From assembly GCA_037976565.1 (NCBI GenBank), contig CP137682.1, positions 21,690,800-21,754,799 of the forward strand: a stretch of 64,000 nucleotides of DNA. Reading direction: 5' to 3'. The translations under genes were made by a program, and so were the position numbers. This stretch comes from Mesocentrotus franciscanus. Its lineage: Eukaryota > Echinodermata > Echinoidea > Camarodonta > Strongylocentrotidae. Positions 56,973 through 64,000 of the stretch are shown here, one piece after another; the first letter of the stretch is position 1; each line of letters starts with the position of its first letter. Below the pieces are notes generated by a model. It worked only from the letters and a program-made list of their open reading frames with translations, was not told the origin of the DNA and searched no databases.

Positions 56973-57740
56973 CTAACAAGTGAAACGCTCTCGGCGGTCT
57001 CGCCTGCATTACGCAATTCGATATGATGAAAAATTGAGGTAGGGACCATATTGATAGGCAGGTTTCCCATTAGCAGGCCCCAAAATGAAATCCTCTGAAT
57101 CTAATCAGCATTTTGAAGTGAATATTGACTAAGAATATGCAGACCTGAAATGACATTTGACCTTGACTTTGTCACCTAAAAGACTAATCACATGATTGGT
57201 GATACTTGATAACCCTTACGTTCAAGTTTCATGGAATAGGAATGTATACTTTCAAAATTACGATAAAAATTCAAGATCTTAACGTGATGCCACAACATAG
57301 TCTAAGTTTGATGACTGGAAATGACCTTTGACCTTGACTTAGTGACCTGAAATTCAACTCACATGATTGGGGATACTTGATATGCCTTTAGTCTAAGTTT
57401 CATTGAATAATAACTTATACTTTCAAAATTATATTAAAATTCAAAAACTTAACCTCAGGTTAAGTTTTTGATGATGATGCCACAACATGGTCTAAGTTTG
57501 TTGACCTTAAATGACCTTTGACCTTGACTTTGTGACCTGAAATTCTCCTCACATGATAAGGGATACTTGATAACCCTTTAGTCCAAGTTTCATTGAATAA
57601 GAACTTATACTTTCAAAATTATATAAAAATTCTAAAACTTAACCTTGGTTAAGTTTTTGATGTTGACGCCGCCGCCGTCGCCGCCGCCGCCACCGGAAAA
57701 GCGGCGCCTATGTCTCGCTTTTTGCTACGCAGGCGAGACA
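56973..57740. mobile_element. MITE with GTCTCGCCTGC ends and TGACCTTTGACC arrays
   Basis: The left end GTCTCGCCTGCATTACGC and reverse-complemented right end GTCTCGCCTGCGTAGC form an inverted repeat. It splits a GC-hairpin unit between CTGACCGTAAT and AAACCCCTGAGC. Inside there are three units of about 170 bases, each with TGACCTTTGACCTTGACTT, and a GCC-rich run at 57667-57690. Confidence 0.8.
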
Positions 57741-58235
57741 AAAACCCCTGAGCTTCCGGGGGCTCCGCCCTTTCGACTCCACAAGGGGTCCTGAGGCGGC
57801 CCTGAATACTTAACTGACCGTTATAAAATGCCTAAAACCCCTGAGCTTCTGCCCCCTGGACACCACGCCAATGAGTGACCTGCCAGTGTCATGAATTAAG
57901 GTATCAAAATATGCTCATCTGGCCGTAATTAAATGCCCATATCCCTGAGCTTCCAGGGCCTCCGCCCTTTGATCCCCGCCGGCGCTTTGCCCCTAGACCC
58001 CACGCCAATTTATGCTACGCTCTACTTGATCACAAATACTTTAGCGTCCCCGACCCACTTTGAAAAACGTTCAGTGGGGCCTGGAGGTGAGAGTGGGGAG
58101 ATGCAGATTTTTTTGTCTGCCCCCAAAAAAAACGTTTTTGCTCATTACGCCACTGCTGGTCACCATTACGTACAAATATTTGGCTCGCATAATTTCAAAT
58201 TTGGGCCGCCCCTAAAAATCCTGGATCCGCGCCTG

Positions 58236-58930
58236 CCTGATGCAAGTCAGTTGGATCATGTGGTCTAAAAACGAAACCAGAGAAAATACACATAATTAGA
58301 GAACTAGAGCTAATCATGATCTCATCATCGTTATCCTTTTTCCGCTCTAGTTAGCTCGATCTTTAAAAAACATGTTACAATTATTTTGCTTTTGTCCCCT
58401 TTTAGTCTTCCTCTGCTAAATTACGCGCAAGATTTCTCGCCACATTGCCTGTTCTTTCTTTTGTATTCGCTTAACAGAACTCAACAGCGAGGTGAGGTGA
58501 AAAAACACCTCTTCATGAATAAATCTTTGTTCAATGGATTTTCTTTTTTCCGCCCTAGTTAGCTGATCTTTAGAAAAAGAAAACGTCATGATTTTTTTTC
58601 TTGTCCCCTACTGTTATTCTTTCCTTTAAAAAAAATGCGTTTCATAATCTCGATACAGTTCCTGTTGTCTCTTTTAAAAGGTGTTTTCTTTTCAGTCCTT
58701 TTTATCCTTCTTCTCCGTAGTCCGTCAAACCTTCAATATATCCATACAAACTACTTTATCGTTCGCCTTTTAAAAAGATCTATTAGAATTTGATGTTTTA
58801 TAAAGAATAAGAATCAAAACATGATTGATATGTTTTTCGTATTTCCGATGGTGAGAAAGGGGTTCAGTAATGTTTCTGAAAATGGAATAGGGTGCGTAAT
58901 TGCGAAAACGAGAAAGGGTTCATAAGTCCA
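58236..58930. repeat. Host-like segment inside the hAT, related to 62880-62970
   Basis: The first 80 bases (from GATGCAAGTCAGTTGGATCA through AGAGCTAATCA) align with 62883-62965 at roughly three quarters identity with small gaps. The remainder has two diverged blocks (TTCCGCTCTAGTTAGCTCGA near 58340 and TTTTCCGCCCTAGTTAGC near 58545), a possible internal duplication. No coding potential. Confidence 0.55.
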
Positions 58931-59859
58931 AATTAAAATGTAAAACGTTTATGACTGATTGTAATTTAATGCCTAAAACCCTTGAGCTTCCGGGGGCTTC
59001 GCCCCTTGACCCCTCGCCATTTAGTGACCTGCGAGTGTCACAAATAAGGTATCAAAATATGTTTATCTGACCGTAATTAAATGTCTAAAAACCCTGAGCT
59101 TCCGGGGCTCCGCCCTTTCGACTCCACCAGGGGTCCTGAGGCGGCCCTGAATACTTAACTGACCGTTATAAAATGGCTAAAACCCCTGAGCTTCTGGGGC
59201 CCCCCCTTGGACACCACGCCAATTAGTGACCTGCGAGTGTCACAAATAAGGTATCTAGATATGCTCATCTGACCGTAATTAAGTGTCTAAAACCCTAAGC
59301 TTCTGGGGTCCGCCCTTCGACCCCACCAGGGGGTCTAAGGCAGGCCCCTGAATGCTTATCTGACCGTTATAAAATGCCTTAAATCCCTGAGTTTCAGGGG
59401 GCTCAGCCCCCTGGACCCCACGCCAATGAGTGACCTGCCAGTGTCATGAATTAAGGTATCAAAATATGCTCATCTGGCCGTAATTAAATGCCCATATCCC
59501 CTGAGCTTCCAGGGCCTCCGCCCTTTGATCCCCGCCGGCGTTTGCCCCTAGACCCCACGCCAATTTGCGCTACAATCTACTTGATCACAAATACTTTAGC
59601 GTCCCCCACCCACTTTGAAAAACGTTCAGTGGGGCCTGGAGGTAAAAGTGGGGAGATGCAGATTTTTTGTCTGCCCCAAAAAAAAAAACCGTTTTTGCTC
59701 ATTACGCCACTGCTGGTCACCATTACGTACCAATATTTGGATCGCATAATTTCAAATTTGGGCCTCCCCCCCTAAGAAATCCTGGATCCGCGCCTGGATG
59801 GACAAGGTTATTGAGTGATTTTATACTTGGTCGGCCTGATTTCGTCAAGTGTAATTTTA

Positions 59860-60260
59860 ATCTACATTTTTTCTTGTTTTGTTTCATTAAGTATTCTAAT
59901 ATTGGGCTCTTGTTGAATTTGTATATTGTTTTCATTGCATTGTAATTGAATTATGTAATTTTATATTGAACACAAAATTAATTAAACGAATGAATGGATG
60001 AATAAATATATGTCCAGATGTAACGGTATCCAATGTCTATATTCCAGTATGACTATTCCAACCTTTACTAGACCTTTAGGACCGAAACATGACCTTGAAT
60101 TGCCCCCCCCTAAACAAAATTATTAAAAAACAGAAGGAATTCTACCCCCTTAGAAGCGGATAATACACGTAACATGCATCGTCATGGAACATATCGATCA
60201 AAGCATTAAAAAACATGAATTCAAATGTCAAATTACACTGATTAACGATCAAATCATGTG
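59860..60260. repeat. Diverged direct duplication, left copy (pairs with 61670-62060)
   Basis: Shared strings in order: TTCTTGTTTTGTTT, CATTGCATTGTAATTG, AAACGAATGAA, TAACRGTATCCAWTGTC and CATGCATCRTCAYGGAACAT. The end with AAACGAATGAATGGATGAA resembles a LINE 3' tail, so this could be two LINE tails plus flank instead of a simple duplication. Confidence 0.65.
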
Positions 60261-60490
60261 GCAAATCCAAAATCTTGCTGCTTGCATTCCAAAGGTTTCA
60301 TAACATGGCTTCATCTTATCTCTTAGAGTTAATGATAAAATATAAACCTGTAAGAAATCTGCATGAGGTCACTGCAGAAAGACCTGTATTTTGTACCTGC
60401 GGTCAAAAGTGTTATGGAGAATGTGGATTTGAGCATGCTGCCTCTGAGCTATGGAATAGTGTCACACATAATTTAAGGCAAGAATTTTAG
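60259..60490 (+). pseudogene. LINE ORF2 C-terminal fragment
   Basis: It reads CGKSKILLLAFQRFHNMASS, YLLELMIKYKPVRNLHEV, then YGECGFEHAASELWNSVTHN and LRQEF. This matches the tail of many LINE reverse-transcriptase proteins (FKILLL.F..LHGLAPSYL.ELI..Y.PSRNLRS, then YG.R.FS.AAP.LWN.LP..IR). The middle is degraded and no RT core is present. It is on the plus strand, opposite to the NLR gene. Confidence 0.75.
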
Positions 60491-63400
60491 ATCTGCTCAG
60501 AAAACGTATTCCCTTAATTTATTGAATGACAATTGTACTTATTATTAAAATATCTTTTTCCTGCAGCTTTTTACCCCTATCAAAGCGTGCTGAGACCTTT
60601 TTTCAAAGGTATAATGCGCTATGTAAGAACTGTATTGCTTTTATTCTTTTGTGCGTTTGATCTTAAAGGATTCCCTAATTGTACCTCATGAGCAAGGAAT
60701 CAATGGTTTTAAGATGATTTTTTAGCCAACATATATAAAATTAAACAATGAAGTCGTGCAGATAAAATTGTGTGTTGTAAGTTTAGAGAAAATAATTTGG
60801 TCAAAGATGGGGTTTATCTAGAGAACATCAGGATATAAACATCTGACATATACCAAAGTACCGAAAAAGCATAATTGGAATAAAGTAATGGCATGAGACA
60901 ATGCAAATACTGATAACAGTTTGAACGATTTTTTTTTATTCGAATACTTTGTACTAATTCAAGTTGAATTATAAAAGTTATAGCATTTTGTTTCATTAAA
61001 CTATTGCAAGTGTAACAGACTTCAGTCTCCACTGGGCAAGTGGTGTCACCTGTGACTTATCCGTGTGAAATGTTTATATGGTTGTGTGAAAAGTTGGCCA
61101 GACTCTTGGCCTGCAAGCTTGCAGGGAATATCCTCTTGGCCTGCAACTAAAACCGCAATAACCAAACTAACAGTATCAACAACATCTACAATTATCGAAA
61201 TACAAGGATATTTATATTGACAATTAGGACTACATCTAAACAATATTACCCCACTACTTTTGATGAAAATTCATGAAATTTGAATGAAGCAGAAAAAAAC
61301 ATTCAAAATATCGGGGCGTAAAGTAGGCCTAGACCTATTTTATCTCATTTTTGTTCAAAGCCACTATAGGTATTTGTATTTATCTCTTAATTTGTAGTAA
61401 GTTGTATTGTGGGCTGGAAATTATAATTAGTAAGAGAGTAAATTGAAGTACAAAACAGAACAAAATGAAGCTTGCAGAACTAAGGTGTGTTCTGTGTGGT
61501 AGTTTATTCCAGACGCTCTGTCTGTTTCATGTACAGTACAAGACTTGCAAAAGTCGGATCCTTTAATTTTACCCTCTGTGGTATTTTATTTCTTTTAATA
61601 AATGCACATTCCTAACCGAATTGTATATTTTAGATGTGATCAGAAGTCTACTACAAGTTTCCAATTTTAATCTATATTTCGTTCTTGTTTTGTTTAGTTA
61701 CGAATTCTAAAGTCTGTATTTTGTTTTACATTGCATTGTAATTGCATTATTTAATACAGGGCTTTCTTGCAAAAGCAGTTTTTATGTCCTGAAGAAACCA
61801 CCATGTATATGGAACACATAATAAATAAACGAATAAACGAATGAAGATACATATTTATAGATATAACAGTATCCATTGTCAATATTCCATGATAATTATT
61901 TCTATCTTTACTTGACCTTTAGTACCCAAACCTTTACATGACATTAAATTACAAAAATAAACATCATAAGTGAATCCTACTCTCTTCAGAAGCTGGGAAT
62001 ACACCTATCATGCATCATCACGGAACATTGGGCTCAAAAGTTTATGCCAATTATGCTAATTGCCCAACATTGCCCGAATGTTGAAATTGCTCTGTAACGA
62101 CATGAGATCACGAACAACAATCTTCAATGGAAAGTCAATTATTAGGTTCATTAAATGCACAGTCCTCTATCCTACCGAGCATGCCGGGGGTGTCGCTTCG
62201 AACAAGATGATGTTCCAAACGTTACCAGATCCAAAGTGCCTTATCCTTGCCCAAGTATAGACTTAAGAAACTTAAGACATGCTAATGTGGGTATAGTCCA
62301 CCTTCTCATCATTCTCACAATACTAATAACATTTAGTCAAATTGTTTATATTTACTATTTACTCTTTTATATAGTGGCTATTGCTTAAATCAACAGAATT
62401 TAAATTTAGAGGTAACGCGTCAAAAATGATATATTATACTCACTGTTTGGCTAAATCCTGCTAAATGCGAAATGAATAGTGGAATGAGGCGTCGAGTCTT
62501 CTTCTCATAAATATTTATCCAATTTATGATAGCCGAGCTAAAAGGATTTACACATAATCTTAATCAGTTCAAATAAAAGTAACGGGCAACAAGTGACATG
62601 CAAGTTCTCTTCTAGAACGTGTTATAAAGGCGTTTACAATTTCTCTTTCACAAGATAAGAGCAGAGTGTGTCTCTGTGTCATGAATCCAGTTTGACAGAT
62701 GCCAAAACATGCAATGTGTCGAGGAAATTGATCTAGAAATCAGTCTCATGCAAATTCCCTCAGCACAAAGGTGCTTCGTTCCATCAGATTTTCATGTAGA
62801 TGTGACTGATAACCCGGATCAAATGAAATACATAGGCTGCATGAGTCCGTATTTCACAGTCTGGTGATATTGGACAGGTACTCGATGCCAGTCAGTCAAG
62901 CTATGTTGTCAAAAAACGAACCAGGGGGAAATTCACATAACATTAACAAGAGCTAACCAAACAATCAAAGTAATTCATATCTCTCGCTCAGTGCGACGGT
63001 CCTGATGGGCATTGTGATGCAAATCAAATCACGTCATATAGTGGTCTAGGCATTCCGGCATTTTTTGTATTTTTTGTATTTTTTTTTTTTTGGGGAGGGA
63101 AAACTTCAATATATATCAACTGCCATCGCCTTTGAGGACTTTTCCTACAATTCAGTAATTAAAATCTCGTATCCTAGCGAATCTAGATAATTCCAAATCC
63201 TCGGTTGCAAATGTAAACACGATATTTTCTTTTTTTTTGTTAAGGGTATGTCAGGCTTTAGTTTCCCAGTCAGTATTCGATTATGTTTTGAATTTTTACA
63301 TTTGATTTTCGTTTTATTATAACTGCTATACATGTGTTTATTTAACGTTATCTAAATCTAAGGAAATTTATACTGAAATCAGGGAAATACAACTCAACGA

Positions 63401-64000
63401 TAATTCCCCATAATGCTTGAGGAATCATTCTGGAAATTAGAATGAAGAAGATAAGAAGAATAAAAGCATTTCGAAACGTAACGTAGACTTATCGGTGTGT
63501 GTGTGTGTGTTTTTTTTTTGGGGGGGGGGGCTGCTTAGGGTTGCATGGGTAGTAAGGGAAGGGGTTATAATTTCTTTTATATCATAACTGATTTCATTTT
63601 AAAATAATTAGATCTTAATTTATGAATTCTACATGTTTCCAGTACTTAGTAAATTGAATACGTTAATATGAGGAAGAAGAATTGTTTGTAGCGTTTGATA
63701 TAAAATGAATTAAAAATAAACATTACGGGAAAATGAGAATATTTGGGAGGGTGCGTGTGTACTATGTGTGTTATGTTTGCTGTTCCAACGCACCAAGCAA
63801 GCTATCAGCGAATCCAGAAGTCCTTTTTGCGTTCTTTTCAAGATGGAAATTCTGCAAGACTCATTATTATATTTTAGTCTACCAATGACATTGTGGGCAA
63901 CTGTTTTCTTGACTTATAGCAGGAGGGCGAATCAACTTAATATTGTGCTTATTGTTATGAACGGTATGGTCTGATTGTCCATGTTGACGTTCAAGAGGGA
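60491..64000. other. No supported host gene
   Basis: AT-rich sequence with the right copy of the diverged duplication (61670-62060), a perfect 16-bp palindrome CCTGCAAGCTTGCAGG (61110-61125), a host-like block at 62880-62970 related to the one captured at 58236, and simple runs (poly-T/G at 63070-63095, (GT)n at 63497-63512). The open stretches at 62060-62388 and 63768-63974 lack splice context and family resemblance. Confidence 0.5.

Larger units (their letters stand above)
55681..59796. mobile_element. Large hAT element family E (4.1 kb) with nested insertions
   Basis: The ends are CAGGCGCGGATCCAGG and CCTGGATCCGCGCCTG, with a perfect 8-bp target duplication GATGGACA (55673-55680 and 59797-59804). 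The left part repeats the purine modules of the 34 kb element, followed by GC-hairpin tandem units. A second copy of the right end (57885-58235, ending GGATCCGCGCCTG) lies inside, followed by about 700 bases of different sequence (58236-58930). Another element is nested at 56973-57740. Confidence 0.88.

Noticed and set aside
62060..62388. Two overlapping plus-strand ORFs, one with a hydrophobic end
   Set aside because: Short, no family motif, no splice context; fits chance in AT-rich DNA.

Overview
The window looks like genomic DNA from a marine deuterostome, most likely an echinoderm such as a sea urchin or sea star. It is intron-rich and AT-rich, contains no bacterial-style operons, and is crowded with DNA-transposon remnants, a tRNA-derived SINE and non-LTR retrotransposon pieces. 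The one long open exon, at 26916-25379 on the minus strand, encodes a NACHT ATPase of the NLR innate immune receptor type. The leucine-rich repeat (LRR) exons that follow use wording typical of the expanded echinoderm NLR families (short repeats around LCSMPxLRSLxL and LSDEFYS).

Nearly everything recognisable as host coding sequence fits one minus-strand NLR gene that runs off both ends of what can be recognised. Read 5' to 3' (high to low coordinates) it has four parts. First come two tandem copies (about 50.6-44.7 kb and 43.4-32.0 kb) of a linker block made of an array of 30-36 base acidic microexons, one 124-base exon with a Gly/Thr/Asn-rich beta-type motif, and one 80-base basic exon. Next is the 1538-base NACHT exon, then one divergent 183-base LRR exon. 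Last are thirteen LRR cassette exons (21654 down to 7738), twelve of exactly 165 bases and one of 204, all phase 0 at both ends, with a fourteenth implied just left of base 1. Reading frame is continuous through every junction I could test by hand. The 5' effector-domain exon (a Death domain in most echinoderm NLRs) and the 3' terminus were not found.

The introns have been heavily invaded. In the LRR part (1-22 kb) there is a decayed 4 kb PIF/Harbinger element with both of its genes, two hAT elements of one family with perfect 8-bp target duplications, a SINE split by another hAT that carries a captured zinc-finger fragment, and a nested cluster at 11.5-12.9 kb. In the NACHT upstream intron (26.9-33.3 kb) there is a 1.58 kb element built from tandem 17-bp palindromes, whose 170-bp relative lies at 11.9 kb. 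Both have perfect 8-bp target duplications. In the linker part, copy 1 is split by a 5'-truncated LINE that is itself split by a 4.36 kb hAT full of GC-hairpin tandem repeats, while copy 2 carries a mariner-type fold-back element and a MITE. The right end (50.7-64 kb) holds a piggyBac-like MITE, a 4.1 kb hAT with nested insertions, and LINE fragments, with no convincing host exon.

The most interesting feature is the architecture of the receptor gene. It has two separate arrays of frame-preserving exons, phase 1 for the acidic linker and phase 0 for the LRRs, each of which can expand, contract or be alternatively spliced without breaking frame. The LRR array shows very recent duplications, and variation in it concentrates at the exposed positions of the LRR strand. 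All motif, splice and repeat statements were made by reading the sequence; no searches or alignments were run.
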